This document shows positions 46,898-57,080 of a DNA stretch of 64,000 bases, in pieces. Numbering within the stretch: the first letter of the stretch is position 1; the number at the start of each line of letters is the position of its first letter. The notes beneath the pieces were generated by a model. The model was not told the DNA's origin. It did no database searches and saw only the letters and a list, made by a program, of their open reading frames with translations. Source of the DNA: Sphingomonas sp. Leaf339 (GTDB taxonomy: Bacteria > Pseudomonadota > Alphaproteobacteria > Sphingomonadales > Sphingomonadaceae); NCBI RefSeq assembly GCF_001426195.1, contig NZ_LMRS01000056.1:62001-126000 (forward strand), written 5' to 3'. The position numbers were made by a program, and so were the translations under genes.

Positions 46898-48117
46898 ACT
46901 ACGACGCGGTGTTCGCGGAACAGCTCGACGACTTGCGTGAAGCGGGCAATTATCGCGTCTTTGCCGAACTCGAACGCCAGGCCGGCCAGTTTCCACGGGC
47001 AAAGCGATGGACCGAAGATGGTCAGGTAGCGGACGTCACCGTGTGGTGTTCCAACGACTATCTGGGGATGGGTCAGCATCCCAAGGTGCTGGATGCGATG
47101 CACGAAACGCTCGACCGCTGCGGCGCCGGAGCGGGTGGCACGCGCAACATCTCCGGCACCAATCACCAGCATGTCCTGCTGGAGGCTGAACTTGCCGATC
47201 TGCATGGCAAGGAAGCCGCGCTGATTTTCACCTCCGGCTATGTATCCAACTGGGCGGCGCTGTCGACGCTCGCATCGCGGCTGCCGGATTGCGTGGTGCT
47301 GTCCGATGCGCTCAATCACGCTTCGATGATCGAGGGCATCCGTCACAGTCGCGCGACCTGCAGGCAGTGGAAGCACAATGACGTCGCCGATCTCGATCGG
47401 TTATTGTCCGAGGTCGAACCGGGTCGCGCCAAGCTGGTCGCGTTCGAAAGCGTGTATTCGATGGATGGCGACATCGCGCCGATCGCCGAGATCCTCGACG
47501 TCTGCGAGCGGCATGGCGCGTTGACTTACATCGATGAGGTGCACGCCGTCGGCCTCTATGGTCCACGCGGCGGCGGCGTCGCCGAACGTGAAGGGCTGAT
47601 GCACCGGATCGATGTGATCGAAGGAACGCTGGGCAAAGCGTTCGGGGTCATGGGCGGCTACATCACCGCATCGAAGAATCTGTGCGATTTCGTCCGCAGC
47701 TTCGCCAGCGGCTTCATCTTCTCGACCGCGCTGCCACCTGCGGTCGCGGCGGGCGCCGCAGCATCGATCCGGCACTTGAAGGAAAGCCAGATCGAACGCG
47801 TCCGCCATCAGAACCGGGTGAAGATTGTCCGCGACCGGCTCGATGCGATGGGCATCCCGCACCTCGACAATCCGAGCCACATCATCCCGGTGATGGTCGG
47901 CGACCCGCATCATGCCAAGATGATCTCCGATTGGCTGATGGCGAACCACGGCATCTATGTGCAGCCGATCAATTACCCGACCGTGCCCAAGGGCACCGAG
48001 CGCCTGCGCATCACCCCGTCGCCCGTCCACACCGACGACGATATCGACCGGCTGGTCGAGGCGCTGAGCGAAATCTGGTCGCAGTGCGCGTTGGCCCGTC
48101 GGCAGATGGCGGCGTAG
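46894..48117 (+). CDS. hemA: 5-aminolevulinate synthase
   Basis: A 407-residue PLP enzyme that condenses glycine and succinyl-CoA to 5-aminolevulinate, the first committed tetrapyrrole precursor. The PLP Lys248 is in [28 protein letters not shown] and [13 protein letters not shown] are family landmarks. ATG at 46894 overlaps puhE; the in-frame ATG six codons earlier is within puhE. It closes the bchF-hemA operon, placing precursor supply under the same promoter. A hairpin follows. Confidence 0.96.
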   Translation: MNYDAVFAEQLDDLREAGNYRVFAELERQAGQFPRAKRWTEDGQVADVTVWCSNDYLGMGQHPKVLDAMHETLDRCGAGAGGTRNISGTNHQHVLLEAELADLHGKEAALIFTSGYVSNWAALSTLASRLPDCVVLSDALNHASMIEGIRHSRATCRQWKHNDVADLDRLLSEVEPGRAKLVAFESVYSMDGDIAPIAEILDVCERHGALTYIDEVHAVGLYGPRGGGVAEREGLMHRIDVIEGTLGKAFGVMGGYITASKNLCDFVRSFASGFIFSTALPPAVAAGAAASIRHLKESQIERVRHQNRVKIVRDRLDAMGIPHLDNPSHIIPVMVGDPHHAKMISDWLMANHGIYVQPINYPTVPKGTERLRITPSPVHTDDDIDRLVEALSEIWSQCALARRQMAA

Positions 48118-48126
48118 GAATGGTGG

Positions 48127-48151
48127 CTCCCCTGCTTTCTGAGCAGGGGAG
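48127..48151. terminator. hairpin between convergent hemA and DUF3422 gene
   Basis: CTCCCCTGCT and AGCAGGGGAG form a perfect 10-bp stem with loop TTCTG, 10 bases after hemA stops and 25 bases before the opposing gene ends. No T-run follows. It is positioned to end the two longest PGC operons from both sides. Confidence 0.65.
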
Positions 48152-48175
48152 GTAGCCAATGGCGATCAAACGCGA

Positions 48176-49426
48176 CTAATCGGTCAGCCGTCGCCGCAAT
48201 CTGGTCAGGGCCAGCGCCACGCAGCCAAGGACGGTGGGCGCCGCCAGCGCCATAGCCAGTTCGTGCGGCAAGCCAGGGATGCCGCCCAGCACGTAACCCA
48301 CCAGTGCGACCAAATAATAACTGATCGCCACGACCGACAATCCCTCGACGGTCTGCTGAAGCCGCAACTGCATGTGCGTCCGCCGATCCACAGACGTCAG
48401 CAAATCTCGGTTCTGTTTGGCCAATGCGATGTCGATACGGGTTCGCAACAGTGCGCTCGTCCACGCCGTCCGCTGTGACAGGTCCTCCAAGCGATTGGAG
48501 AAACTGTCACATGTGCGTACCGCCGGCATCAACCGTCGCTCGGTGAAGTCGGCTAGCGTCTGGTAGCCACGCACCGCGCCGATCTTGAGCGAAGCAAGGC
48601 GATCCATACTCAGTCGTGCATAGGCGCTGGTCGCACTCATCCGATACCGCGTCTCGGCGACCAGACGCGCCAGTTCGGCGGACAGATAGGTGAGCTCGTC
48701 CAGCAACTTGTCGTCCTGCGACGTCCGCTGCGATACCGCCCCGGTCAGTTCGGCCAGCCGCGCCTCCAGATCGGTCACCATTGGCGTCAGTTGTTGAGCC
48801 AGCGGCAGACCGAGCAATGCCATGTTGCGATAATTGCCCAGTTCCTGAAGACGCAGCACCAGTTGTGCTGATTCATCCCCGGCCAGATCGCGGTCGAGGA
48901 TCAGCAACCGGCCATAGCCGTCATCATGCAATCGGAAATCCGAGACGATTTGTGCCGCGCCATCAGCGACGTCGCAGTTGACGATCGACCCGGTCGAAAA
49001 CCACGCATCGCGCGTCGCGGGTGCGGGATCAGGCATATCGCGCGACGGCAGCGCGATCTGCGTAGCGCGTATGATATCGCCTGGCATGTCCGCCAGCATC
49101 GTCGCCAGATACGGTTCGAAATGGCCGGGATCGAAAGGCATGTCGAAATCGCCGCTACGCAACAGCGTGTAAGTGGCGAATTCGGTATGCCGTTCCCAGA
49201 CCAGCGTGATCGCGCCGCTGACGATTACGGCATATTTGTCGGCGATGGGCTCGACCGTTCGAGCGACCGCCGCCAGCTTTTCGATATGGGCACGCGCGTC
49301 GTGACCATCTTTCTCGCCCAGGACGGCGACGATCTGCATCAGCCGGCATGGTGCCGCGAAACGAGGCAGTCTGCGAAGGTGCATCTCCTCCGACAGGGAG
49401 ATGCGCAAGGCATGGTTGCCAATCAT
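48176..49426 (-). CDS. DUF3422 family membrane-associated protein
   Basis: The 416-residue protein starts MIGNHALRISLSEEMHLRR, the usual N-terminal form of DUF3422 proteins, has a mixed alpha/beta N-terminal half, a long helical or coiled region (residues 215-340), and two hydrophobic helices near the C-terminus (about 350-405). It probably sits on the membrane with its N-domain in the cytoplasm. Its biochemical role is unknown. It lies 43 bases after pufC on the same strand, so it may be the last gene of the puf operon. Confidence 0.8.
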   Translation of the reverse strand: MIGNHALRISLSEEMHLRRLPRFAAPCRLMQIVAVLGEKDGHDARAHIEKLAAVARTVEPIADKYAVIVSGAITLVWERHTEFATYTLLRSGDFDMPFDPGHFEPYLATMLADMPGDIIRATQIALPSRDMPDPAPATRDAWFSTGSIVNCDVADGAAQIVSDFRLHDDGYGRLLILDRDLAGDESAQLVLRLQELGNYRNMALLGLPLAQQLTPMVTDLEARLAELTGAVSQRTSQDDKLLDELTYLSAELARLVAETRYRMSATSAYARLSMDRLASLKIGAVRGYQTLADFTERRLMPAVRTCDSFSNRLEDLSQRTAWTSALLRTRIDIALAKQNRDLLTSVDRRTHMQLRLQQTVEGLSVVAISYYLVALVGYVLGGIPGLPHELAMALAAPTVLGCVALALTRLRRRLTD

Positions 49427-49469
49427 GCGGATCGATCCGCACCGCGCGCAGCGGCGGCGCGGACCTGGC

Positions 49470-50588
49470 TCACGGCCGTGTCGGAATCGGCGCTGGCTCG
49501 TTCTTGCTCGTCATCGCTCCCGGCTGGTTGAACGCGCGTGGCACGGCTGCCCCGGCGGCCGCGCCAGCAGGCTCCACCGATGGCCCCCTCAGTGCAGGCG
49601 CCTGCGCGATCATGCTGATGCCACCCAATGGCTTCGACACGCCCTGGTGACAGGTGGTGCAGTTCACCTTGTACACATCGCCGTGCGGGCCCTTGCGATT
49701 AGCCGGGAACACCGATGCGAGCGACGTCAGATATTCATCGTTGATGTTCCGGACCATGCGGATACCGTAATAGGCCGTGCCGCGTTGTGCGCGGCTGAGG
49801 TTCCATGCGCGGAACGATTGGGTGTTATGGCAATAGGTGCAATTGACGCCCAATGCCGAGCTGACGTGCATCATCAGGCCATAGCTTTTCTCGGCATCCT
49901 TCACGGATACGACATGCTTGGACGACGGGAACGCGTCGCTCGACGCGACGCGGATGTTGCCCTTACCCTCGAAATAGGCGGCGAACGGATCGGACGGTAG
50001 CGACGCATAGCCGACGTTGGCGTCCGGCGTATTCTGGCCACGCTTGTTGCCCAGGATCGAACGTGGATTAAGCGTACCCGGGGCCAACGCCCACTTATAT
50101 TCGGGCACCGGGTTGCCGCGGTGGCAAGTATAGCATGTCACGCCCGTGTCCTTGACGTGGCTGGCCCAGCGCGAATTGATCGTGCGCGTCATCTGAAGCA
50201 TCCGCCGCGCGACGACCTTGGTGTATTTTTCGTCGGACGCCATGTTTTCGGGGTTGTGGCAGTAAGCGCATCCCTGCTCCGCTGGCGCGACCCACTGGCT
50301 CATTTCGGCCATCAGATGGTCGAACCGCTCCTTGCTGACCGCATTCAGTACCCGGATGTTCTCATAGCTTTCGCCGGCTGTCGGTCCGCCATCGGGTGGC
50401 AAGGGATAGGGTTCGGCCGGTATGGCAGCCGCCTTGGCCAGGCTGCTGCGATCAACGATCTGGGCGAGGCCGGCGCCGCGATACCCGGTCTGCGTCACGT
50501 TCTTGGCACCAGGCTCGCACCCGGCCAGCAGCAATAATCCGGCGGTGCCACCACCGATGACGGCGATGCTGTTCCAATGTCTCCTCAT
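49470..50588 (-). CDS. pufC: reaction centre tetrahaem cytochrome c subunit
   Basis: The 372-residue protein has a lipoprotein signal with lipobox LLAGC (Cys24) and four haem motifs: CAYCH at 107, CYTCH at 152, CTYCH at 250 and CTTCH at 310. It re-reduces the special pair from the periplasmic side. A Pro/Ala-rich tail of about 40 residues follows the last haem. ATG at 50588 overlaps the pufM stop. It receives electrons from soluble or tethered cytochrome c, possibly the one at 25172. Confidence 0.95.
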   Translation of the reverse strand: MRRHWNSIAVIGGGTAGLLLLAGCEPGAKNVTQTGYRGAGLAQIVDRSSLAKAAAIPAEPYPLPPDGGPTAGESYENIRVLNAVSKERFDHLMAEMSQWVAPAEQGCAYCHNPENMASDEKYTKVVARRMLQMTRTINSRWASHVKDTGVTCYTCHRGNPVPEYKWALAPGTLNPRSILGNKRGQNTPDANVGYASLPSDPFAAYFEGKGNIRVASSDAFPSSKHVVSVKDAEKSYGLMMHVSSALGVNCTYCHNTQSFRAWNLSRAQRGTAYYGIRMVRNINDEYLTSLASVFPANRKGPHGDVYKVNCTTCHQGVSKPLGGISMIAQAPALRGPSVEPAGAAAGAAVPRAFNQPGAMTSKNEPAPIPTRP

Positions 50589-51559
50589 TGTGGCGCTCCC
50601 GGCAAGGTGGCGGGATCGATGACGCCGGTGCTCGGATAATCCGGCGCATAACCGTGCAGCACTGCCCACAGATACCAGTTATCGACGACCGTTCCCGTCA
50701 ACAGGATGCCGATCGCCCCCGTCAGCGGGCACAGCACCGCGAACCACCACGCCCAGCGATGGATGGATTCCATCGTCGCGTTGAACCCCATCGTCCAACG
50801 CCAGAACAGCGCGGCGCGTTCGGCGGCCGTGCCGCGATCGGTGATCTGCTCGATCTCACGCTCGCCGCCATAACGGCCGACTGCGAGGATCGTCGCACCG
50901 TGCATCGCGAACAACAGCGTCGATCCATACAGGAACACGATCGAGAGGCAGTGGAACGGGTTATAGAACAGGTTGCCGTATCGGATCGAAAACGCTGCCG
51001 TCCAGTCAAGATGCGGGAAGATACCGAACGGTACCGCCTCTGCCCAACTGCCCATCAGCATCGGCCGGATGAAACCCAGCGTCAGGATCAGCGAAATACC
51101 CGCCGCAAACGCCCATGGCACGTGATTGCCAAGTCCCAGCGCCTTTGCCCGGCGGAACGTGCGCAGCAACCACAGTATCAGCGCGCTCGTCATGAAGAAA
51201 CCGGCCATCTGCCACCAGCCGCCCTGCGCCAATGGCACCGCCAGCGTGAAGCCCCATTCGGGTCCCGGCGGCTCTAGCGCCAGCCATGGCAATTGCCGGA
51301 CGAACTGCACCGGGTCCCAATTGACGCTGGCCCACATGTTCAGCCCGATGATCTCGAAGCTGAGGAAGGCGCAGGTTAGCGAGGCAATGCCGAGCGTACC
51401 CAGATAGATCGGGCCGATCTGCGCCGCGCCCAGCTTGCCGGCCCAGTAGTTATAGATGCTGAGGTTGCCGCGCGCGAAGGCGCCGGCGGGCAGCGGCGGC
51501 CCGGCTTCCAATGGTCCGCGCAGCTGCACCTGGGTGAACATGTTCTGATAGCGTATCAT
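50585..51559 (-). CDS. pufM: photosynthetic reaction centre subunit M
   Basis: A 324-residue five-helix subunit beginning [15 protein letters not shown]. Pigment and iron ligands lie in helices D and E ([23 protein letters not shown] and the later [12 protein letters not shown]); the [17 protein letters not shown] loop is typical of M. With PufL it binds four BChl, two BPhe and quinones. ATG at 51559 lies 14 bases after pufL. Extra residues in a longer frame derive from the intergenic space. Confidence 0.97.
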   Translation of the reverse strand: MIRYQNMFTQVQLRGPLEAGPPLPAGAFARGNLSIYNYWAGKLGAAQIGPIYLGTLGIASLTCAFLSFEIIGLNMWASVNWDPVQFVRQLPWLALEPPGPEWGFTLAVPLAQGGWWQMAGFFMTSALILWLLRTFRRAKALGLGNHVPWAFAAGISLILTLGFIRPMLMGSWAEAVPFGIFPHLDWTAAFSIRYGNLFYNPFHCLSIVFLYGSTLLFAMHGATILAVGRYGGEREIEQITDRGTAAERAALFWRWTMGFNATMESIHRWAWWFAVLCPLTGAIGILLTGTVVDNWYLWAVLHGYAPDYPSTGVIDPATLPGAPQ

Positions 51560-51573
51560 CGTCGGTCTCCCCC

Positions 51574-52398
51574 TCAAGACCAGATCGGCAGGTTGAGCCA
51601 CCACGTCCACCATTCGGGCCAGCCGCGTGTCCACAGCGGCCCCGAGATGATGATGCAGATCGCGCTCCAGAAACCCGCCGACAGCGCAAGGAACAGGCCA
51701 AGCCGGTGGATACCCAGCGTGCCGACCGAATAACCGATCGTGTCGCGGAAGAATGCATCCTCATATTCAGGCGACTTGACCGGCTCACCCTTGGGCGGGT
51801 TGACCGACGAGAGCACCAGCGCACCGTGGAAGGCGAGCGCCCCCCCGGTCACGAAGAAGAAGCTGACCGCCAGCATGTGCGCCGGGTTGTAATGGAAATG
51901 GAGATATTGGTAGCCGGTGTTCGACACCCAATCGAGATGACTGAATATCCCGTAAGGAAAACCGAAACCCCAGGCGCCCAGCATCCAAGGCCGGATGACG
52001 ACCAGGCTGACATAGGCGAAGATCGCGAAGCCATAGGCGAAGGGTATGTGGTATCCCATGCCCAGCTTCCGGCAGATCTCGACCTCGCGCAGTGCCCACG
52101 ACGTGAACGCCGCGATCGCGCAGACCGTGATGATCTGCCAGAACCCACCCTCGCGCAGCGGCGCCAGACCAAGACCGTAACTGAGGTCAGGCGGCGCGAT
52201 GCTGATGAGCCACGGGTTCCAGGTCGGCCCCAGTGCCGCGGCATAGAAGATTAGGGCAGTGCCCAGCGATGCGGTGATCGCGGTGATGACGCCGAAAAAA
52301 CCGACATAGAAAGGCCCGACCCAGAAATCGAACAGGTCGCCGCCGATCAGCGTGCCGCCCCTCACTCGGTATTTTCGCTCAAAGCTCAGCAGCGCCAT
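51574..52398 (-). CDS. pufL: photosynthetic reaction centre subunit L
   Basis: A 274-residue five-helix subunit starting [24 protein letters not shown]-like (first residues only quoted). Helix D and E ligands appear in [16 protein letters not shown] and [13 protein letters not shown]; the [16 protein letters not shown] loop is diagnostic. ATG at 52398 is preferred over a frame nine codons longer. It is preceded by a 122-base gap from pufA that contains a strong hairpin. Confidence 0.97.
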   Translation of the reverse strand: MALLSFERKYRVRGGTLIGGDLFDFWVGPFYVGFFGVITAITASLGTALIFYAAALGPTWNPWLISIAPPDLSYGLGLAPLREGGFWQIITVCAIAAFTSWALREVEICRKLGMGYHIPFAYGFAIFAYVSLVVIRPWMLGAWGFGFPYGIFSHLDWVSNTGYQYLHFHYNPAHMLAVSFFFVTGGALAFHGALVLSSVNPPKGEPVKSPEYEDAFFRDTIGYSVGTLGIHRLGLFLALSAGFWSAICIIISGPLWTRGWPEWWTWWLNLPIWS

Positions 52399-52451
52399 GC
52401 CCACGTCTCCCCGCCGCCATCGCACGGCGGTCGTCGTTCAGATAATACCCT

Positions 52452-52503
52452 GATCCCGAATGGAGGTGGCGAACGCAGGCGTCGGCCCCGTCCATTCGGG
52501 ATC
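52452..52503 (-). other. pufA-pufL intercistronic hairpin
   Basis: GATCCCGAATGGA at 52452-52464 pairs perfectly with TCCATTCGGGATC at 52491-52503 (13-bp stem, 26-base loop), just downstream of the pufA stop in the puf transcript. In Rhodobacter a hairpin at this place protects the pufBA message from 3' decay and sets the excess of LH1 over reaction-centre subunits. The same role is inferred here. Confidence 0.8.
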
Positions 52504-52520
52504 GTGATCGCGATCCGTGT

Positions 52521-52700
52521 TCAGGTCGCGGGGGCCGCGGGGATCGCCGTCGTGACCGGCGGGGTACGCGGGCCATCCAGCCAGTTGAACTTGTCGGTGC
52601 TCAGCAGGATGAAATGTATCAGCAATGCCAGCACGAACAGGAAGATGAACAGCGCGACCAACGCACGGCGTGGGTCGAAGATCAGCCATATTCTCCACAT
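52521..52700 (-). CDS. pufA: light-harvesting 1 alpha polypeptide
   Basis: A 59-residue antenna subunit found by reading the strand directly: [18 protein letters not shown] at the N-terminus, a single membrane helix with the BChl-ligand His29 ([15 protein letters not shown]) and a Pro/Thr/Ala-rich tail. It pairs with PufB to form the LH1 ring around the reaction centre. It lies 48 bases after pufB and before the stabilising hairpin. Confidence 0.95.
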   Translation of the reverse strand: MWRIWLIFDPRRALVALFIFLFVLALLIHFILLSTDKFNWLDGPRTPPVTTAIPAAPAT

Positions 52701-52748
52701 GGTGTGATTCCTTTCTCGTCTTGTATCCGAAATCCCGGATCGACCCGG

Positions 52749-52913
52749 TCAGAGCCAGGGCCGCCAGTTCCACACCAGGAAGTGCGCGACGATCGCGACC
52801 ACTGTGAAGATCAGGAAGCTGGTGATGAACAGCTTGTGAAATTCCTTGGCCTCTTCAGGGCTCAGATACGTGCCCGGCCCCATCCTTTCGTCCGTATGTC
52901 GTAAATCGCTCAT
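52749..52913 (-). CDS. pufB: light-harvesting 1 beta polypeptide
   Basis: A 54-residue antenna subunit: MSDLRHTDERMGPGTYLS, then EEAKEFHKLF and one membrane helix with BChl-ligand His44 in IVAHFLVWNWRPWL, the typical LH1 beta ending. ATG at 52913 is preceded by GGAG seven bases upstream and sits one base after the stop of orf49. Found by direct reading because it is short. Confidence 0.96.
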   Translation of the reverse strand: MSDLRHTDERMGPGTYLSPEEAKEFHKLFITSFLIFTVVAIVAHFLVWNWRPWL

Positions 52914-52914
52914 T

Positions 52915-53064
52915 TCACGTCTCCGTTTGCTCCGACGAGGACAGGAGCGTGAAACGCGCTCCCCGGCGGCATCCGCGCAGGCGGGACGCCCACGGGGATC
53001 TGGTGGTCCGCCCTGCTCCGCCCGGTCGGGCGGCGGTGGGGCGGGAAAGGCTGGTCGCGGTCAT
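52915..53064 (-). CDS. orf49, basic mini-ORF between bchZ and pufB (position of pufQ)
   Basis: A 49-codon ORF starts [15 protein letters not shown] at ATG 53064, inside the bchZ stop (ATGA), and ends with TGA one base before the pufB ATG. The product is Arg/Ser/Thr-rich with no membrane helix, so it is not PufQ-like. A perfect 16-base GC palindrome (CCGCCCG-GT-CGGGCGG, 53018-53033) lies within it, so the stretch may instead be a structured leader that is only incidentally open. It is listed because of the exact coupling at both ends. Confidence 0.35.
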   Translation of the reverse strand: MTATSLSRPTAARPGGAGRTTRSPWASRLRGCRRGARFTLLSSSEQTET

Positions 53065-54521
53065 GCGCCGCGGCTTTCGGTGATCGCGAGCGTCAGGCGC
53101 TCGATCGTGACAGAGTGTTCGCCCGCGCGGCGCGCGGCGCGCTCGGCCGCATCGCGAATGCGCTTGGCCATCGAAATGCGCACCAGTACCGGTGCCCGGT
53201 CGACGACCGCGTCGAGCTCGCTCTTGGCGGCATCGTCCCAGCTCACCGCGCGCTCCAGCCGCGCCGGCGTCGCCTCCGCCTTGTCGAGTTGCCCCGCGAG
53301 CGGAAGGATGTGGAAGAGCGCATCGAACAGCGCGTTGCAGACCTCCTGGACGAGGTACGTCGCGCCGGCATAGCCCATGAACGGCGTCCCCGTGTGCCGG
53401 CGTATCACCGCCCCGGGGAAGCTGGCGGGGATATAGCAACCGCGCATTCCCCCGGCACTTCCGGCCGCCTCCGCCATGTACATGCGCTCGTTGAAACTGC
53501 CGAACAGGACCAGCGGCGGGTTGTCGCGGATCATGTCCCGCACCGTCTGGTTGTCAGACTTCGTGCCTGCGCAACGCGACACCGCGAAGTGACAGGGCAG
53601 CCCCATATCTTCTTCGAGGAAATGACGGATGCCGCGCGCATACGTGTCGGTCGCGACGATCCCGAAACTGGCGGTGCCGAAGAAGTCCTGCGTGACCGAC
53701 CGCCACAGATCCCATAGCGGCTTGATCGTCGTATGCTTCTCGCGCTCGATGAACGGCTCGGGGTCCAGCCCCGTCAACTCGCCCAGCTTGCGCAGGAACA
53801 GCGTCGTCGATTCCAGCCCGATCGGTGCCTGCAGATACGGCCGTTCCAATACCTCGCAGAGTCCGCGCCCGAATTCGCGGTACATGCAGATATTGACCTG
53901 CGCCTCGGCCAGTCTGCGCACATCGGCGAGGTGGCTGCCGAGCGGAAACACCATCCCGACCTCGGCACCGATCCCCTCGATCAACCGGCGTATCTCGGCC
54001 AGGTCTGAGGGCATGTTGAAGGTGCCGTACATCGGCCCGATGATGTTGACGCGCGGCTTCCCGCCATCCTTCGGCGCGCGCGCCGCCGGTACTTTCTTCG
54101 GCCCGAACTGCGTCCACAACCATGTCAGCGCCCGGTCGCCCGCCTGCCATTGATCCTCGTCGATCGTGCGCGGCAGGAACCGCTGGATATTGGTGCCCTC
54201 CGGCGTCACGCCGCCACCGATCATCTCGGCGATCGATCCGGTGACGACCACGGCCGGCAGATCGGGATCGAGCGTTTTCCATGCGCGCCTCATCGCGCCC
54301 TCGGTCCCGTCGCGGCCCAGTTCCTGCTCACCGAGCCCCGTGACGACTATCGGCAACTCATGCGGCGGCAACGCGTCGGTATAATGCAGCACCGATGTGA
54401 CGGGCAGGTTCTCGCACCCCACCGGGCCATCGATGATGACCTGCAATCCCTTGATCGCGGTGAATGCGTACACCGCGCCCCAATATCCGCCCGCGCGATC
54501 GTGATCGATGATCAGGGTCAT
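53061..54521 (-). CDS. bchZ: chlorophyllide a reductase subunit Z
   Basis: The 486-residue nitrogenase-like subunit starts [20 protein letters not shown] and shows [19 protein letters not shown] (cluster Cys region near residue 35), [20 protein letters not shown] and the C-terminal PCP_red-like [27 protein letters not shown] block. With BchY it reduces ring B of chlorophyllide a. Overlap with bchY is four bases (ATGA). Confidence 0.95.
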   Translation of the reverse strand: MTLIIDHDRAGGYWGAVYAFTAIKGLQVIIDGPVGCENLPVTSVLHYTDALPPHELPIVVTGLGEQELGRDGTEGAMRRAWKTLDPDLPAVVVTGSIAEMIGGGVTPEGTNIQRFLPRTIDEDQWQAGDRALTWLWTQFGPKKVPAARAPKDGGKPRVNIIGPMYGTFNMPSDLAEIRRLIEGIGAEVGMVFPLGSHLADVRRLAEAQVNICMYREFGRGLCEVLERPYLQAPIGLESTTLFLRKLGELTGLDPEPFIEREKHTTIKPLWDLWRSVTQDFFGTASFGIVATDTYARGIRHFLEEDMGLPCHFAVSRCAGTKSDNQTVRDMIRDNPPLVLFGSFNERMYMAEAAGSAGGMRGCYIPASFPGAVIRRHTGTPFMGYAGATYLVQEVCNALFDALFHILPLAGQLDKAEATPARLERAVSWDDAAKSELDAVVDRAPVLVRISMAKRIRDAAERAARRAGEHSVTIERLTLAITESRGA

Positions 54522-56107
54522 ACGCCCACGCTTTCTTCCGCCTTGGCGGCGGCGATGCGCTTGGCGGCGAACTTGGCCTTAAACTCGGGCCGGTCGACCG
54601 GCGTCGTTTCCCATTGCCCGGCGGTCGGGCCCACGCCCACCCCCTCGAAGAACGCGGTCATCCGCTCGAACCGGTGCCGGTTGGCGAGAGCGGCACCCAC
54701 GACCATCGCCAGGCTACCCGCCCCAGCCGGCCCCATCAGTGGCCGCGCCGAGATAAGATTGGTGAAATATAACGCCGGGATCGAACGCTGCTTGGCATAT
54801 TGAACGACGGGCGTTGTACCGATCGCCAAATCAGGGCCGAATTCCTCGACCGCGGCAATGTCCTGTTCCAGGCTGGCGCGATACTGGACGCGGGCACCAT
54901 GCGCCTCCAGCCAGGCACGATCCGGATCGGACCATACCGTGCGTGGGCAAGCCGTGCCGACATAGGGAACATCGGCGCCGCTCTCGATCAGCAACCGCGC
55001 GACGAGCAGCTCGGACCCTTCATAACCGGACACCGTGACACGTCCCGAGATGGGGCGGGCGGCCAGCGCACCGCGAATGGCGGGGATGAAACGGTTCTTG
55101 GCCGCATCGACCTTGTCCTGCGCGATCCCGCATGCCGCGCCGATCGCGTCGAGCCAGGCCGCCGTACCGTCCGCGCCGACCGGGGCCGATCCCACTACCG
55201 ACCGGCCTGCCGCCTCGAACTCGCGGATGCTGGCGGTGTAGAACGGATGGATCGCACCCACGACAGCACCGTCCAGCGCCTGATACAGTTCCCGCCATTC
55301 GCGCGTTGGCACGACCGGCCCGGCGGCAAGGCCCAACGGTTCCAGCATCAGGCCGATACCCGGCGGATCGGCAGGAAACATCTCACCCAGCAGCGTTACG
55401 GTCGGGCGATCGACGCGATTGGCGGGCGCCGCGACCGGACCGACTTCTGCCTCCCGCCGTGCATAGGCGAGCATCGCTCCGGCCAGCACGTCCTTCGCCT
55501 CGGCATGGGTCGGCACGCCGAAACCTGGCACATCGATACCGATCACGCGTACGCCGTTGATCTGGTCGGGCAGCAGTTGCAGCGGCACGCCCGACGCGGT
55601 CGGCACGCACAAATTGGTGACGATGATGGTGTCGTATAGCGCCGGATCGGCCAGCCCCTCGACCGCCTCCTTGATATCCTCGAACAGCTTGCCGGTGACG
55701 AGCGTCTCGGACGAGAACGGCACATAGCCGACGCTGCGTTTCGCGCCATAGAAGTGCGAGGTGAAGGTCAGGCCATAAACGCAGCATGCCGATCCCGACA
55801 GCACCGTCGCCGTGCGCCGCATGCGCAGGCCGACGCGCAGGCTGCCAAACGCGGGGCACATCGACTGCGGCTGGTCGTGCGGGCCCTTGGGGTAGTCCGC
55901 TGCATACCGATCGAGCACATCAGACTTGCCAGCGGTGATCGCGGCGGCGCGCAGCGTGTCCTTCGATCCACAACCGCCTTCCTCGACCCCCTTCGACGCC
56001 GGCGGGACGTTCGTGATCAGAACATCGCGCTGCCGTGCTGCCGCACCGCCAGCCAGTGACTGATCCCCGTCTTGCCGGGGAGGATCGAGAACGACCTCAG
56101 ACGGCAT
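54518..56107 (-). CDS. bchY: chlorophyllide a reductase subunit Y
   Basis: A 529-residue catalytic partner of BchZ. Cluster-ligand cysteines are visible in [22 protein letters not shown] and [10 protein letters not shown]; the rest follows the nitrogenase-like fold with [19 protein letters not shown]. The start ATG at 56107 lies 11 bases inside the bchX end, matching the bchB/bchH style overlap. The first 30 residues are variable. Confidence 0.94.
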   Translation of the reverse strand: MPSEVVLDPPRQDGDQSLAGGAAARQRDVLITNVPPASKGVEEGGCGSKDTLRAAAITAGKSDVLDRYAADYPKGPHDQPQSMCPAFGSLRVGLRMRRTATVLSGSACCVYGLTFTSHFYGAKRSVGYVPFSSETLVTGKLFEDIKEAVEGLADPALYDTIIVTNLCVPTASGVPLQLLPDQINGVRVIGIDVPGFGVPTHAEAKDVLAGAMLAYARREAEVGPVAAPANRVDRPTVTLLGEMFPADPPGIGLMLEPLGLAAGPVVPTREWRELYQALDGAVVGAIHPFYTASIREFEAAGRSVVGSAPVGADGTAAWLDAIGAACGIAQDKVDAAKNRFIPAIRGALAARPISGRVTVSGYEGSELLVARLLIESGADVPYVGTACPRTVWSDPDRAWLEAHGARVQYRASLEQDIAAVEEFGPDLAIGTTPVVQYAKQRSIPALYFTNLISARPLMGPAGAGSLAMVVGAALANRHRFERMTAFFEGVGVGPTAGQWETTPVDRPEFKAKFAAKRIAAAKAEESVGV

Positions 56108-57080
56108 CGTACACGACTTCCAGCGTCGGCTTGGTCACATAGGCCGCACCGCGCATGTCGGCCTGCGTCGCCGGCCTCAATGTATAGTCGGCGCCCGTCA
56201 CATCCGCGCTGAACAGTCCCAGCAACCCATCCTGATCGAGCGGCGTCGGCCGCAGCGGCGGCGCCTCGGCGACGTTCACTGCCAGTTCCTCGAATAGCGA
56301 TGCCCATTGCCCACCGGGTTTGCCGATAATCTGGTAATTCGCCGATTTCTTGCGGATGTCCTCGTTCGCCGGGATCGCGGTCAGCACCGGGATACCGACA
56401 GCGGCGGCGAACGCGTTTGCCTCGCCCGTGCCGTCGTCCTTGTTCAGGATCATGCCGGCAACGCCGACATTGCCGCCCATCTTGCGGAAATATTCGACCG
56501 CCTTGCAGACGTTGTTCGCGACATAGAGCGATTGCAGGTCGTTCGACGCGACGACGATCACCTTCTGGCACATGTCCCGCGCGATTGGCAGGCCGAAGCC
56601 GCCGCACACCACATCGCCCAGGAAATCGAGCAGCACGTAATCGAAGCCCCATTCGTGGAACCCCAGCTTCTCCAACGTCTCGAACCCGTGGATGATGCCG
56701 CGCCCGCCGCATCCGCGCCCGACCTCTGGCCCGCCTAATTCCATCGCGAATACGCCATCGCGCTGGAAGCAGACGTCCTCGATCCCGATCTCTTCGCCAG
56801 CCAGCTTCTTTTTCGAACTGGTTTCGATGATCGTCGGTGTCGATTTTCCGCCGAACAGCAGGCTGGTGGTATCGCTTTTCGGATCACAGCCGATCAGCAG
56901 CACGCGCTTGCCCTGTTGCGCCATCATGTAGCTGAGATTCGCAAGGGCGAACGACTTGCCGCTGCCGCCTTTGCCATAGATCGCGATGATCTGTGTTTCC
57001 TTCGTGACCGGCCCCGTCGGCACCGGATCCGGCTCGTGCGACGCTTCCTCGCGGAGCGCGCCGAGGTCGAACATGCTCAT
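56097..57080 (-). CDS. bchX: chlorophyllide a reductase iron-sulfur ATPase
   Basis: A 327-residue NifH-like protein. The P-loop GKGGSGKS is near residues 36-43, GCDPKSDTTSLLFGG follows, and cluster cysteines appear in GRGCGGRG and DVVCGGFG. It supplies electrons to BchYZ. The ATG at 57080 overlaps the bchC stop (ATGA); the in-frame ATG two codons later is an alternative, and longer readings run into bchC. Confidence 0.95.
   Translation of the reverse strand: MSMFDLGALREEASHEPDPVPTGPVTKETQIIAIYGKGGSGKSFALANLSYMMAQQGKRVLLIGCDPKSDTTSLLFGGKSTPTIIETSSKKKLAGEEIGIEDVCFQRDGVFAMELGGPEVGRGCGGRGIIHGFETLEKLGFHEWGFDYVLLDFLGDVVCGGFGLPIARDMCQKVIVVASNDLQSLYVANNVCKAVEYFRKMGGNVGVAGMILNKDDGTGEANAFAAAVGIPVLTAIPANEDIRKKSANYQIIGKPGGQWASLFEELAVNVAEAPPLRPTPLDQDGLLGLFSADVTGADYTLRPATQADMRGAAYVTKPTLEVVYDAV

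Noticed and set aside
52915-53060. Classical pufQ before pufB
   Set aside because: The only ORF in the gap encodes a soluble basic peptide without the PufQ membrane helix, so the name was not applied.
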